A DNA stretch of 64,000 bases from Neckera pumila (taxonomy: Eukaryota > Streptophyta > Bryopsida > Hypnales > Neckeraceae): NCBI GenBank assembly GCA_963969595.1, contig OZ018417.1, positions 7,070,501 to 7,134,500 of the forward strand, read 5' to 3'. Shown here one piece after another: positions 1-12,527 of this stretch (the first letter of the stretch is position 1; every line of letters starts with the position of its first letter). A program made the translations under genes and the position numbers. The notes under the pieces were generated by a model, which saw only the letters and a list, made by a program, of their open reading frames with translations, was not told the DNA's origin and did no database searches.

Positions 1-599
1 GTCAATGCAATTTTGGCTTAGTCAACCACTTGTCAATGACTAGTTTCACATTTGTAATTTTAGAAAAATAAAATGTACTCTAATAAGAATACCAAACCCA
101 ACCATTAGATAGGACAACAACTTGATAAAGTATCTCCACCAATTAGGATGACTTTCATCCAAGCAATATTAAGAAATAAACAAGAGTTTCAATCTGTTCG
201 TCGTCCAAAAACTGGAAGTTGGAGTACTACCAACTAGGGGTAAATTCAATTTTCATCCAACTGCACACTAATTACACCATGTTCATCCAAACTTCATTCG
301 ATTATAGTGTAAAAGGTCCCTCGAATTTTTTCACAAACTCAAACTTGTCACAACTAATTGAATTCAATTGAGTAATGTTATATTATATGCAATGTTATAT
401 TATATGCAATGTTTTTTTTAATTGGTGGCGAGTCAAAATATCTTCCCTTTCAGATTGACTCGTGCCATGGCTTCCGCTTCACTTGAACCAATTCCCGGCA
501 ACAAACAACCTCAGTCCGAACACTCTTCAATCATGAAACTTGGAAAACACTCCCCATTTGTTAAAAAAACAAAAAAAACTTGGAAAACAATGTCACACA
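1..599. other. AT-rich intergenic DNA, no gene seen
   Basis: No credible coding exon on either strand. The only structure is a perfect 17-bp direct repeat (AATGTTATATTATATGC) in tandem at 374-390 and 391-407. Confidence 0.6.
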
Positions 600-893
600 A
601 GCATAACATTCAGTAGCTCTACAGTGATGGTGTGGTATATTCCACACCCCAACAGTGCTTTATCAGTAATTATTGATGAATTAGACAGGTGGAGGATTAG
701 ACAGGCGGAGGATGTACATAACATTCAGTAGCATGTATTGATGTTACCTTGCTTCTACAGTGATGGTGTGCTTCTACATCCTCCACCTGTCTAATTCATC
801 AGTAGCTACTAATGAAACATTGTTGGGGTGTGGAATATACCACACTGTCACTGTAGAACCAAGGCAACATCAACACATGCTACTGAATGTTAT
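600..893. mobile_element. Foldback (hairpin) MITE-like element
   Basis: Three nested inverted pairs are visible. The segment from 619 (CTACAGTGATGGTGTGG and onward to about 657) is the reverse complement of 817-856. GATGAATTAGACAGGTGG at about 675 pairs with about 777-801. The outer CATAACATTCAGTAGC at 602 pairs with 877-893. Read with a TA target, the inner element is TA, then CAGTGATGGTGTGG, and finally CACTG, then TA (622-853), which suits Tc1/mariner-type MITEs. There is no coding capacity. The motif CATAACATTCAGTAG also recurs near 717, so the element probably contains a partial internal duplication. Confidence 0.7.
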
Positions 894-3800
894 GAAGTTG
901 TTCCTGCTGGCATCACAACTTGAGCAAAAACAAATCTCGTACTGCAATCCTGTATGCATACAGACAAATTGCTTGTCTACCATTTTGCAACTACATATGT
1001 ATGAAAGCTTTTATATTTATTTTTCAGAGATGAATTTACATGTCTTTTGTACTTGACAAAAAATTTAGATTTTTTTTGTGGAGAATTGATTTTTTTGATA
1101 ATTTTTTAAGGAAAAGTGAAGAAAATTTACATCAAATAGAAAATCAAATCTGGAAAAATCTAAAAATTTCACCATAATTATGTGTATATTACAATGGCAA
1201 ACATCATGGTGTAAACTTAATTTCTGTATCATTCTATAATTAGAAAATAATAGACATTGAAAATACATCCAAAGTTCAAATTGCAATAAAATATTCAATA
1301 TTAGGAATTTTTTCAAACTTCAAATTAGAGTAAAAACTAGAGTAGATGACCTCCATTTTGTTAGTTGGACTAAAACTCAAAAAAATACCATTTTTGTGGA
1401 GAAATTTCAGATTTAGAGCAAAGAACAACAACTTTCCAAAATACATTAAAGTAGCATAATCTATAATCCGTTTTTTTTACTTTCTCATTTACGTGAAGAC
1501 AAATACTTGTAAGACTACAAATTCAATTGAATACTCTTCATAACCCAACATGAAAGGTCAATAAGAAAAATATGGATGAAAAAATGCTTTTGAAGTCTCT
1601 CTATCTTACAATATTGTCATCGGAACGCCACGGAATGGAGTCCATGGCGCTTTAGGGTTAATGAAGTAATGGAAGTTTACAATTTGTTACCATAAACAGT
1701 TAAAATAAGCGTTTCAGCCTATACAATATGGGGAATTTGTTGACAAATTGAGTTCAATGTATGCAGAAGTAAGGATGAAGAATGAAAAAAAAGGAACTTT
1801 TTCTCCTTCAAGAATGGATATTTTATTCAATATAAATGTTGATTTTTCATTTGGATCCATTCCCATCTCATAGCTTCACCTAAATGGCTATCTTTGGAAC
1901 TTATTCCTAATCATGTGTAAGCCAATCAAATAAGAGCCAATCAAATCTTTTTGAAATCAACAATAGAGGCAATGATTGCCGTTTCAAGACCTTCTACAAT
2001 GCCATTAGAGGGAGCCTCTTCCATTTATGGTATTCCTATTGTAAATAGTATAAGGTATATGCTCTCATTCTTAACACTGCACCAAATGCAATACCTACTT
2101 ATTAGGACCAAAAAAGGTCACAAAAAAATAGATAATTATTGGTTACACAAAAGATGTACACAATCAAAATATGAAATTCTATGAGAGCTTGTTGTTGGTT
2201 TTGGTACACCTAAAAATAATAAATTATTCATACAATGTCCAAATAGTGCTTACTAATTTGTAGTAGAATTTTTTTTAATTGCTAATAATATATGATAAAA
2301 TAATTATATTTAATTTTAGTAACTATGTCCACTTATAATTAGTGATAATTATAGGTAAACATACCTTAATTCATACCCCAAAACACTTTCTAAGATGCAT
2401 TGGAATTTGTTTTCAACAAAAAGCTCCAATGGAAAATTAAATTATACAAACCATCTTTAAATGGTGTTAAGATGCTTTCAATATAGGATGATAACCCTTA
2501 TTTAATTAGAAATTAACTAGGATGACTTGAACCTAACGCATTACGCAGATATACCATTATCCAAGTTGCACACACAAAAAAAGATGAAAAACATATATAT
2601 TTTTACTACTAAGAAAGATTGCATGACTAATCACCAACCATTCTATTTTGCTCTTCCATCATTCAAGGAGTATAATATAGTCTCTTTGCATGCATTTGTG
2701 TTCATGATTTTTTATTTTTATTTTTTTTTGTGGATAGAACACAAAAAGTACATTATACATTTGCTCTTTGGAATTCTGATAGGTTGAAAGAGCCATCCAT
2801 TCTTGTACATTCAATTCATCACTGACATACTCTAATCTATTATACTCCCTATTATTAGTAAACTTCACCCAATTTTTGGCAAATAGCACAGAGCTTTTTT
2901 CTTAAAATTTCATCCAATTCTATACACACACAAATTTGCGTGAATAATTTACCATTGCCAACATTGCCAATTTCAGGTAAGATTTGAGAAAAAGGTCTCC
3001 AGAAAAGAAGATGAAGTTGGTTAAAGTAGAAACACCCATTCCTATCCCTGCCCCATTCTTGAATCCTTCAATCTTAGATTGTCACCAAACCTGTCCATGA
3101 AAATCTATTAAATTGTCCTACAAATGTTTAATTCTAATTTGCTAATGCAATTGAAAGACACATATTTAATTCTCATTTACTGACAGCTTAATATTTTTGT
3201 TGATTTTAGTTTGGGTCCACCTAGTATGTGACAGTTTTAATGGTCTAGGGAGCCATCTCTTTTGAAAAATCATAGAAAATTACAAACCCACACCACATCC
3301 AAATTTTTTTTTTTTTTTTTTCATTTGAATATTCATGATTTTCAACTCACCAATACTACAAAAAACATTAATTTTAAGAAAAGTTGCCTCCAATTGTACC
3401 AAATTGCTTAATATTGACGGGTTTGAGTGCTTCCACCTTCCACCTCAGTGACACGCTTGTGATGTGCTTTCAGATTCAATAGATAGATAATGATAGATAA
3501 AAACTCCAGTCTTCAAGAAGGCCGGCGTGAATAAAGTGTCTGTTCGTAATGACAATGAACCAGTGTCTGTCCAGCTTGATTCGATTCCCAGAAAAGTCAA
3601 GTATCCACCTCATGTCCTTGTGTACAGTACTGCAAAAGGCAATTTCCTTGTTTGTATTTGGCAAGTTTGAAGGGCCTTGAGTGAGCAACACTCTGCCCTT
3701 CAGATGTTGGCAGAAAAGCCAGAACTGCCTGGCTCATGATTGAAGTGTTTTTATTAACTTAACCTTACTTCAGAGTCACATGCTTCACGCCAGTCTCAAA

Positions 3801-4008
3801 AGGGATCTGAAAGCTGAATGTTGAACTCTAATGTTTTTTTTTTAATTTTTTTTTAATTTTTTTCTTCTTGAAACACATAGACAAATTCCATTGATAAAGG
3901 AACAAGTACACGTTGAACTCTAAGTTACATTACAGTACATCTTCCAAATCAAAAGAATTAGTGTGGTACATTAGGAAAGTATCCCTCCATTGAAATAGTA
4001 TTGTCATA
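894..4008. other. AT-rich intergenic DNA, no gene seen
   Basis: Long poly-A/T stretches (for example 3305-3321) and no credible exon on either strand. A lone terminus-like motif with AAAGTAGAAACACCCAT lies near 3020; it resembles the ends of the AGGTAGA-type TIR elements, but I found no partner end. Confidence 0.5.
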
Positions 4009-4155
4009 GGGTCCGCAGTTCAATAAAGAAACTTTACTGTTACAGTACTAAGATAGTATTGCAATACTATAGTTTCAATGGGTCATTGAAACTATACTAT
4101 TACAATACTGTCTCAATATTGTCTCAGTAAAGTTTCTTTACTGGACTGCGGGCCC
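4009..4155. mobile_element. Short MITE with about 34-bp TIRs
   Basis: The left end GGGTCCGCAGTTCAATAAAG continues into AAACTTTACTG and is matched in inverse by CAGTAAAGTTTC through GACTGCGGGCCC on the right. Both ends are flanked by TA. The centre also folds, with ATAGTTTCAATGGGTCATTGAAACTAT near 4069-4095. It is 147 bp long and non-coding. Size, strong fold and TA flanks fit a Tc1/mariner (Stowaway-like) MITE; the superfamily is inferred from the flanks alone. Confidence 0.75.
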
Positions 4156-4912
4156 TATGAAACAATATTGCACTGGCTGCATGTAGCATACTGTACCTGT
4201 TGAGTGTTGACTACACTCAGGGACGGGCCTTCAAAACTGTCCACGCCTGTGTTTCTAATTTGACAGATCGGGGAGTGAAGGAGTCACCATACTTTGACAG
4301 TGCCATTTTGGACAGGCAATGGGTAAGCTTTAGTAACTTAAGGGCCGCTTTACACCTAAGAGGCCATTCCAAGTTTGCTTTGTTAGAGCACCTGCACTGC
4401 AACACACTAAAGCAACACTCTAAACGTTTTGCACCACTGATATTCTAAGATCAACAGTGTAGAACATTTAAAGTGTTGTTTAACCCCTAAGTGGTTTCAA
4501 GGACATATTGTATTCTTTGGATTCATATACGATCTGTATTCGTCAAATTCCATGAAGTATTGGCCAAAAATGTAAACTACAAAATCGAAGGTGCAATAGT
4601 CATTGATTTTCATATGTTTTTAGAAAAATATTACAATGCTTGTTGTTGAAATGAGATGTTGTTGAACATGCAAAAGTGTGTATTTCTAGAGAAATAGGTG
4701 GACTGGAGATACAGTTTCACAATATTTTCAAAATTAGGAACATGTCCGATGTAGCCAAAAAGTGTGTAGTTTGATAGAAGACTTCAATGTGCATTCAACA
4801 AAAAATAAATAAAAATTAAATGGATAGTAAGCCATGCACATGCAAGGCCGTCTACAATGCACTTCGTATGTACAGATGCATTGAAAGACACCAAGAACCA
4901 CTTACGGGTTAA

Positions 4913-5261
4913 GGGCCACTTTATACCTGAGACGCTGGGCCAATTTGTTGTGTTAGAGGTCCAAAACCCTCACTTGTCCTTGAATAAAAAGGTTGAAATT
5001 GGTTCCAACCGCTTTACACCTAGAGGCTGGGCCAACTTGGTGGAATGAATTTTTTATTAAAAAAAACATGATCTAATATGGCTCGAGCTCATTGAATTGG
5101 GTGCACCTAAAATGGAAAGCCAATTCTTGATCTTAGAGCCAAGGTTAGATTTCAATTAACTTTTTTTTATAAATTATAATTTTTCAACAAATCAGATCCA
5201 TTGGATTTTGTGCAATTGAACTCAAGGAGAATTGGCCTAGCCTCTGGTTGTAAAGCGGCCC
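4913..5261. mobile_element. PIF/Harbinger-like MITE, TAA target
   Basis: The left terminus GGGCCACTTTATACC and right terminus (reverse complement GGGCCGCTTTACAACC) are imperfect inverted repeats that continue inward as GCTGGGCCAA and GGCTAGGCCAA. Each end is preceded or followed by TAA, giving a direct 3-bp duplication. GGGCC termini with a TWA target are typical of PIF/Harbinger elements. A further internal terminus-like motif (CCGCTTTACACC, about 4996) and a lone one at 4341 show that related copies have been rearranged here. No transposase is visible. Confidence 0.6.
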
Positions 5262-5454
5262 TAAAAATTTTAGACTCTCTCTCTCTCTCTTTCAGGTTTT
5301 ATTGAATGGGACTAGCTTCTTGACTTTAAGTCTTTACATATGGGAAAATTGAACCCGAAGTAATCTTATTTTGATGAGTACTTGAGGACGACCTTCAACC
5401 CAAAAGGGCTAAATTTTTTGCAATCGACCTTAAGGGGAATTGGCCCAGCCTCTA

Positions 5455-5640
5455 AGGTAAACTACCCCATTATAGGCAAAATGTGAGCAAGCCCCATTGT
5501 AGGCAAATATTAGATGTTTTTCAGCTCCTTTGGAAGGCTGTGAATTCTCTGGGCTGCCAGGGTTGGAGGAACAGCCTTGCAGCAGTCCGCAATTGCTGCG
5601 TGACGTGGCAGAGCGACTGCCATGTCACCAAAAAAAAAAA

Positions 5641-5672
<32 letters not shown>

Positions 5673-5915
5673 CATTTTCAAATTTTCAAAATTTTTTTTT
5701 TTTCAGAAGAAAAAAAAAATCTTACAGCAAATGTTCCCGATTTGCCAGGGGAACAACGTCGGGGGAACATGCCTAAAATGGCCCTCAAACCCCCCCGAAT
5801 CTCTTCTAATGATTGTAATGGTGGCATACATTTTAGAACTTGAATGTACCCCTCTATTATAATTTTATCCACAATAGGCTTGCTCCCATTTTGCCCGTAA
5901 TGGGGTAGTTTACCT
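5455..5915. mobile_element. 461-bp MITE with 40-bp TIRs and TA target
   Basis: The left end AGGTAAACTACCCCATTATA continues into GGCAAAATGTGAGCAAGCC. It is mirrored on the right by GGCTTGCTCCCATTTTGCC followed by GTAATGGGGTAGTTTACCT. Both ends abut TA. The interior holds long A and T homopolymers (5631-5710) and a GC-richer segment (5530-5620 and 5730-5800) that opens spurious reading frames. No transposase. The AGGTA-type tip is shared with the elements at 9426, 10021, 58411 and 61515. Confidence 0.8.
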
Positions 5916-8430
5916 TAGATGTACATTGGCCTTAAAACATTTCCTGCCACCTTCTTGGTTTGAGCCTGCTAGATGGATTTCCAAGGGAAGAGTGGTGGAA
6001 TCAAGGATTTGGTAGCAATGCGGGGCTATAAAATCTCTTGTGGTCAGGAGCAAGAGGATTAGTAAAGGATTTTTTTAGCAATAGTTGGCAGGTGACTTGA
6101 AGCCATCGTGACAAGGGGAGTTTGCCGTAGAAAGCTATCGATCCTTCACAAGCTGTTGCAAGGACAAGGATCTTCGTGACATTAGTCATACTAGTCACAT
6201 TTAATGTGATTGTCATATAAAATTGGATGTGACAACTCTATTTTATTTATTTACAGGTTGAAAGTTAAAACAACCCCAAAATGTACTAAGTCTTTTAGTT
6301 TCAAGCTCATTCTGTTGGCAAAATCTAATCACACCAAGTCTTCACAAATTGCCAATTTTTGAGTTTTCTTATCCACTATGATAGATTTATTATAAATTAA
6401 AATCTTGACATACCCCTTTTCCATAAAAGGGGTGTTATGTCTTGTAATAAACCTTTGCTTTTACATTAACGGACATAACTTCAATGGTTGGATGGATAGA
6501 TCTTGATCAATAATGCTCAATCAAGGCATTATTAGTAATGCTAAACAAACTCCACATAATGAAAATGATCATGGCTCTCTTCACCTCATGAAATTCTCAT
6601 ATGTCTTGAAGTGGGCTCCAATGAGATTTTGAAGCAATTTAACAAAAGCTTTGCAATTATTAGGTGGTAATACATATCATAATCATATTGTTACTATTGT
6701 TGTCTATAGGATTGTAGGACATTTAGATTTGATGCTTTAGAGCAAAATGTGGCCAACATCACTATATGAGTGGCTACTCTTTCATTTTTTGTAGTGCTAG
6801 TGTGCAAATTCTTTTCTAAATTTTTTTGTGTAATCAAACTCTTCAACTTCATTCCATGAATTTAAGTCTTTTTAAATTTTTTTTAAGGATGATCAAATCA
6901 AAATAGTTTTGGTACTTTGATCCCAAATTTGTGCAAATAATTTGGATTGTTTGTTGTTTTTACTTATTTACTTTTAAATTTTGCAACAAAAATGATAACA
7001 ATTATAATTTTTCACGAAACAAATTGAAATTTCTCACAATGATATGCAATTCATAGTTTCAAATAATAAAATTATAGGATTGATATTTGAACACAATCTA
7101 ATAGGCTACATTCGACCTAGACATGATGTTTGACTAGTTGGCAATAGATCTCGTCCTTAAGGGATTAGCAAGACGTACGGGCCATAAAGAATCACCTACA
7201 AAATCATATATTGAAGAAAGTTGGATCTATCATAATACTAAAATCATAACTCCCTCTATAATATCACAAATGCTACCATTAATAATAGGGGCTTATGCTT
7301 GCTATACTACGCATTCATTGTATCACATATTAGTAAAATTTTGATATATTTGAATAGAATGCATGATAATGATTTCAGTAAGACTTTGAAATAATTAATT
7401 TTAATATTTTGTAAAAATATTTTCAATCATGCATACATAAAAATAATATTTTCACACAATGTTATATTAAAGAAATATAGTAGTAGTTTGCAATCACCTC
7501 TGTAATATCACTTCTATAGCTTTTATACTTTCAAAATTCTATTGCTACTACCAAATGATTTAAGAAATTTATTCAATTGAAGCGATTTTGGATTTCACAA
7601 CACTTAAGTTGTTCATGAAGTTTTTGAAATTTACAAGTTTTTCTTTTCAATTCACCAAGTTTTTGGGTTGCCATTGTTTGTAACAATTGAGTCAACTTTT
7701 GAATGCATTACAATAAATGTGTATCTTTTACAGTATTCACCATTGCATATATTTCATTCATCATTCAATAAATTTCTATTGTACATTTCAATATATGCTT
7801 ACTTATAAACAAAATTATACAAAGATTTTAGTAATTTTTATTTGAAGATTTATTGAAATTTTTGTTCTGCATTTTATTTAATACATAAAAATTCTAATAA
7901 AATTCTAATGATAAATGCGTAGCATAGCAAGCGCCAACCGCTAGTTATAAAGATTTTTATTTTTTTATTAGTAATTTTTATCTCTAAAACATTGAAAATA
8001 ATTATATAGGTGCAATAATTATAGACTTTCAAGTGGTATAGCCCTATCATTGAAATTTTGTAGATTTTGAATGGGTCATATTGAACATTGTTCTTTCTCC
8101 AACTCAATTCTCATCTTGTAAACATAATTCATCAAAGAACAAAGCATGAGAGACAAAGTTTTATTCACCTTGAGCTATGGATTTTGCTCAAACCAAAATG
8201 AAATTCTAGCAGAAATCTAAACAACAAGAGGCATGGAACTAAAATGTCAATTGCCGTAATTGCCCTAATCTTGACGTACATTTCAAATTTGAAACAAGAT
8301 ATAGATGCACTTCTTTAAGCACTGCTCCTTAAAACATTCTAAATCTACCAACCCTGGCACTCTAGAAACTTAGATTTGCTTGCTTACAATGAATACAAAC
8401 AATACAAAATCTAGAGCCAGCTAATCTTGG
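5916..8430. other. AT-rich intergenic DNA, no gene seen
   Basis: Very AT-rich sequence with no supportable exon. A 68-codon open frame at 7138-7344 has no recognisable domain and lies in featureless sequence; I treat it as chance. Confidence 0.5.
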
Positions 8431-9069
8431 TGTACAGTGGTGTACAATGGTGTACAATTGTGTACAATTTATTTACGAATTTGTGCTCCCAGGTAGTTTT
8501 CACTAGTAAGTACCTAAACTTTGGGAAGCCATCTCATGCTCAAAATTGAATCAATTTCCAAATTGCAAGTTGCATTGAAATTGTAGAGAAGAGTACTTTA
8601 TCACAATAACAAATATGTACATGTGAAATTCAAACTGATCCAAAATTTTGGACGTTTTTTGTACACTATCTATCATCTAGTAGTACCACCCTTTGCCAAA
8701 ATTTTTGCTTGCATTCTATTGGGCATGTTCAAAATGATTGTTTATAGTTGTTGTAGAGACACTTCATTCCATACCACCTTAATTGATTGTATGATTTCTT
8801 GCTTATTCTTCAACCCATTGCAAAACATCTTTGACTGTCTTTCAAAGGAAGGTAGATAGTGTATAAAAGAAATCCAAATTGTTGTATGATTTTGGATTTC
8901 ACAATTTCCACTTGTTATGAAGTTGAAGTGCACTTCATTGAGATTCCAACACAATTTGCGGTTTCAAAATTCGTTTGTTTTTTAGCATGCTAGAACTTCC
9001 TAAAGTTGTTGAAACTCTATAATGAAAATTGATTGAAAAATTTGTAAATGAGTTGTACCCCACTGTACA
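8431..9069 (-). mobile_element. Decayed Tc1-like transposon (639 bp)
   Basis: The ends are inverted repeats TGTACAGTGGTGTACAA (left) and TGTACAGTGGGGTACAA (right, reverse complement), with one mismatch over 17 bp. With a TA target the TIR reads CAGTGGKGTACAA, a Tc1-like tip. The left tip is followed by three further TGTACAA-type repeats (8441-8468). The interior keeps the 3' end of a transposase frame on the minus strand. The element is far shorter than a complete Tc1 (about 1.3-1.7 kb), so it is internally deleted. A related copy lies at 29028-29652. Confidence 0.75.
8673..8865 (-). pseudogene. Tc1/mariner transposase C-terminal remnant
   Basis: The minus-strand frame reads KQEIIQSIKVVWNEVS, then after a stop (TAA at 8742-8744) MPNRMQAKILAKGGTTR. 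This follows the conserved end of Tc1-family transposases, where a K-x-E-L-I-x-A-I-x-x-x-W-N helix is followed by S-M-P-x-R-x-x-A-V-I-x-A-K-G-G-x-T-K-Y. The in-frame stop, the loss of the upstream DDE catalytic region and the final TGA in place of KY show that it is non-functional. It lies in the terminal-repeat element 8431-9069. The match rests on remembered family consensus. Confidence 0.7.
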
Positions 9070-9425
9070 TATAACACACTTCCCAAAAGACTAAACTGAC
9101 GCTCAATGTCTAGCTACTCACTATATTGCCATTGCCAATGGACACGACTTTTCAACATCCTAAAAACCATAAGTTCTTCACACTACTATCAAAGTGCCCT
9201 AGGATCAAAAAAGCGTCTCTAGATACCAAATCCACACTTCCCTAAAGAGTGGTTATCAATATTTATACCTCCAAGTACCGTGATTATGAACCTCCACCAT
9301 GCTTCACCCTAATAAATCGAATATTTGTGCACAAAGGTCCATGACTCCATGAGATGAATATTAGGTTACAAAAAGAATGTCTCTTGACTGCTTGCGCTAT
9401 ATTGTATGCTAATTTACCTCAACTA

Positions 9426-9824
9426 AGGTAGAGCCACCCATAACCGACCAAATAAGGAATTCCAACATGATCTAGAGTAATGAAGGCAAAACAAATATTT
9501 TTCAAAGGTACATCAATAGAAATGACAAGGAATACAAAACATTTGGTAATTTTATCGCTTGAACTGAAATTATTAGGAATTTTGGGAGGCAAAAAGTGCT
9601 CCAGACCCATGGCCAACCTCTAGACTCTTCCAATTCCGATCATTCAGTAACTTTTTTCCTAATCATTATTTCCTACTTTCTTTCTCACAACTTGGGACAT
9701 GTATCATTGTATTTATTTGTTTTATCCTTGAAAAGTAAAAAAAAAGTCATTCTAAGCTTGGTAAAAAATACGTGCACCTATAGGTCGGGAATGGGTCATT
9801 GGTTGGGAATGGGTGGCTCTACCT
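9426..9824. mobile_element. 399-bp MITE, AGGTAGAGCCACCC termini, TA target
   Basis: The left tip AGGTAGAGCCACCCAT and the right tip ATGGGTGGCTCTACCT are exact inverted repeats flanked by TA. A diverged second copy at 61515-61908 has the same ends and interior (both contain GGGAGGCAAAAAGTG near the middle), and 10021-10399 is a related element in the opposite orientation. No coding capacity. Confidence 0.85.
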
Positions 9825-10020
9825 TAATGTTTGATTTCCCATAACGTTTTGCCACATCACAGTAACTTCGCTTTCTGACGGCTTCCCGCCTACAGAAGAA
9901 CATATGGTTGTGTCAGCAATACTTCAAGCAAACACATGGATTTCTAGATTTTCAATAAATGTTGCTATTCTGAAGCTTTAGATTATCCAACATCAAGATA
10001 GCAACCCTAAAACTTCATTA

Positions 10021-10399
10021 AGGTAGAAGCACCAGTTGTCAACCATGCCCAATACCCAACCTGTAGGGGTGCTAATTCCAACCTTAGGTTGAAAATCAGG
10101 CTTGAGTGTTGTTTTTTCTGTCCTTTTCAAGGTTGGGACTAATATGGTTATGACACATGTCCCGAAGTAGTGAGCATCCTTGACGATTGGAATTGGAAGA
10201 CTCTAGACATTGTCTACTAGTGAAATGCACTTTTTGGCTCCCAAAATTCACTGTAATTTCTATTTTGGGAATTAAATTCTGGAAATTTGGCAATCTCCAT
10301 ATTTCCTATCTTCCTACATGGGAAAAATTCCCACCACCTTGTACTGCGCACAATCTGCTCCAAAACTCCTTAAAGGATCGACTACTGGTGCTTCTACCT
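10021..10399. mobile_element. 379-bp MITE, AGGTAGAAGCACC termini, TA target
   Basis: The left tip AGGTAGAAGCACCAGT and right tip ACTGGTGCTTCTACCT are inverted repeats flanked by TA. The interior (near 10187-10250) is a diverged reverse-complement copy of the middle of the 9426-9824 element, including a segment with CACTTTTTGGCTCCC. It therefore belongs to the same family in opposite orientation. Confidence 0.8.
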
Positions 10400-10571
10400 T
10401 AGACAAATGCTATCTAAAAAGTTGGTACCTCCCACACTCACTGGAAATATACAGATAACCATCAGATATATGTGTGCAATCAGCAGCATCAATTACCAGT
10501 ACTGCCGGTTGAAAACCTAATGATATGGTAACCTTCATACTGCCGAACATTCAAGTAGGTCTTCGATTACG

Positions 10572-11505
10572 TTAACCCCTAAAGGTTTTTGACTATGTTT
10601 TCACCAAAAACGCTCCAAAACTGCCATTTTGAATACAAGTACCAAATTTTAGAAAAAAAACATTTTTGGACACATATAACCGTAGGATCTTGTAGTAAAC
10701 TTGTTTGAGAAGATGTGGAAAAAATTTCAGAATTTTCCACCATGTAGATTGCAAGATATTAGTGTTTGAATTGAGAAAAAGCCTTTTTTTGTCCCTGCAA
10801 AAAACCGGGCAGCTGCACTTCACAAGGTCACATTTGTATGAAAAAATGTCCAAAACAGTGGTTACTCATTGGATTCGTTTTTGAAGTCAAGTTGGCTATA
10901 TGTTTGAAAGTTTTCAGATCATTTGGAATTGTACCACATATAGGAAAAAAATAGTAAGTAGAAAGAAGTAGAGAATGATTCAAAATACTAAATAATTAAG
11001 AATTTAATTAAAGAATTGAAAAATGCCAATCCCAATGGTTATAATGTTGTAATAACCTATCTACAGCCAATGTCTTTATTTTTTTTCAAAAATATTGAAA
11101 ATTGAATTAAATAAAGAACTTCAAAGTTTATTTTAGAATAGGGAATTCACAACTGCCCGCAAACTAGAACACCTTATAATTTTGATCTCATAAATCAAAA
11201 TGAAATCATTCCAGACCTAAAGTTGCATACATTGATCTAGAGAACCAGTTTCAAATTTTTATTTTTTTTAAAAATGATTTTTTAAGAATTTTTTGAGCTG
11301 CCCGCCGAGCATTGAAAATCACATATCATACAATAACTTTTTAACTGTGCTGTCAAAAGTTATGAAAATTGTTGGACCTTAAAGCTACTCCTTGGGAAAA
11401 TGTTGAGTGAAAATTTCAAAGAAAAAAATTAAAAACTCCGCTCGTAGTGAGCTGCCCCAAAACGCTATGTTCTCAAGAAAGCATGTTCAGGGCTTTAGGG
11501 GTTAA
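10572..11505. mobile_element. TTAA-target element, copy A (group I)
   Basis: The element begins TTAACCCCTAAAG and ends CTTTAGGGGTTAA, a perfect 13-bp inverted repeat counting the TTAA. It is 934 bp long and has no coding capacity. Its interior aligns by eye with the reverse complement of copy E (38108-39043); both carry CACCAAAAACGCTCCAAAAC and CTTGTAGTA segments near one end. A TTAA target and CCC-starting tip are the established marks of the piggyBac superfamily; the assignment here is inference. Confidence 0.8.
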
Positions 11506-12527
11506 TAATTGCGATTTCTCATGTTGGTATTTGACAAGGTAAAATCAACCTGAGGTACGTTCCTCGACCAAGGCGGTGAACTGGTGCTGGTTTCTAGAGC
11601 CTCGCCTCAACAGAAGACGAAATCGAGACTTATAAATGCGTCTCTTTCTCTGCAGTGTGCCATTCCAGCTGCTTCAACTATACGGTTCTTCTGCAGGCCT
11701 GAAGGTTTAGTAATGGCTACCTGAGACACAACGACCATCATAACTTCTGTGAATGGGACTGAACAACCATAAAGGCACATTCTATAGAAATAAAATTGTC
11801 TCGGTAAAAGATCTGGTCTGTGTCACTCGAACAGCCATTAGAATTCAGAAGTCACCACACCAACAACACCTATCAAATTGAATCATGCATACAGTACTTA
11901 CTAGATGATCATCTTCATAAAGAACACCAAGACGATAAGGAACCATAAAAGAAATTACATTAGCAATCTTAGAGATCTTAGCAAGTTCGAGTGCAGGTTA
12001 ACTACAGAGCCCGAACATGAACTCTGCGGTATCCCGAATCCTTTTCTTGCACTACAATCCCCTCATAAGATTCAGAAACACATTGGTATCACGGAAGAAT
12101 TCTGAGGAACCTGTGTGAGTAGTCCGCATCTGTTGTCACGTTTCCATCGACACGAATCTGTTTCTACATTTACACAAAGACAAAAAACAACGTATTAAAT
12201 AAGTCTAACACGGTCAACAATACAGACCAAATGCGAAAAATGAAGGAATGTCGGCGTGAGTACAACTGAATTCGCTGCAACCATCTGGAAAACGAGTAGG
12301 GCGAAGCGTGTTCAAAATGAGTTAGGGCAAGCCCTTCACAAAACAGAAGACAGAGCATACTAATACATCATCATAGACCTATACAAAAGAGAACATTATG
12401 TGAGGACCCAATTGAGAGTAGTACCCCTTCTCCGACGCCAAATCCTTAAACCTCGAGGAGTAATATTCCAACAAGCTTGGGACTGCAATAGAAAAAACAG
12501 GAAAATCCTTCACAAACTGGGGAAGTT
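11506..12527. other. Intergenic DNA of mixed composition, possible gene relic
   Basis: Less AT-rich than its surroundings, with several short open frames (11905-12105 plus, 12170-12358 minus). None shows a recognisable domain or a consistent exon chain. It could be untranslated or relic genic sequence, or a captured fragment. I see nothing decisive. Confidence 0.35.

Noticed and set aside
5483..5872. Overlapping frames with Phe/Lys runs
   Set aside because: They lie inside a TIR element and are produced by A and T homopolymers.
11905..12105. Possible exon in the 11.5-12.5 kb segment
   Set aside because: Composition is somewhat genic, but no domain, start or consistent splice chain could be found.
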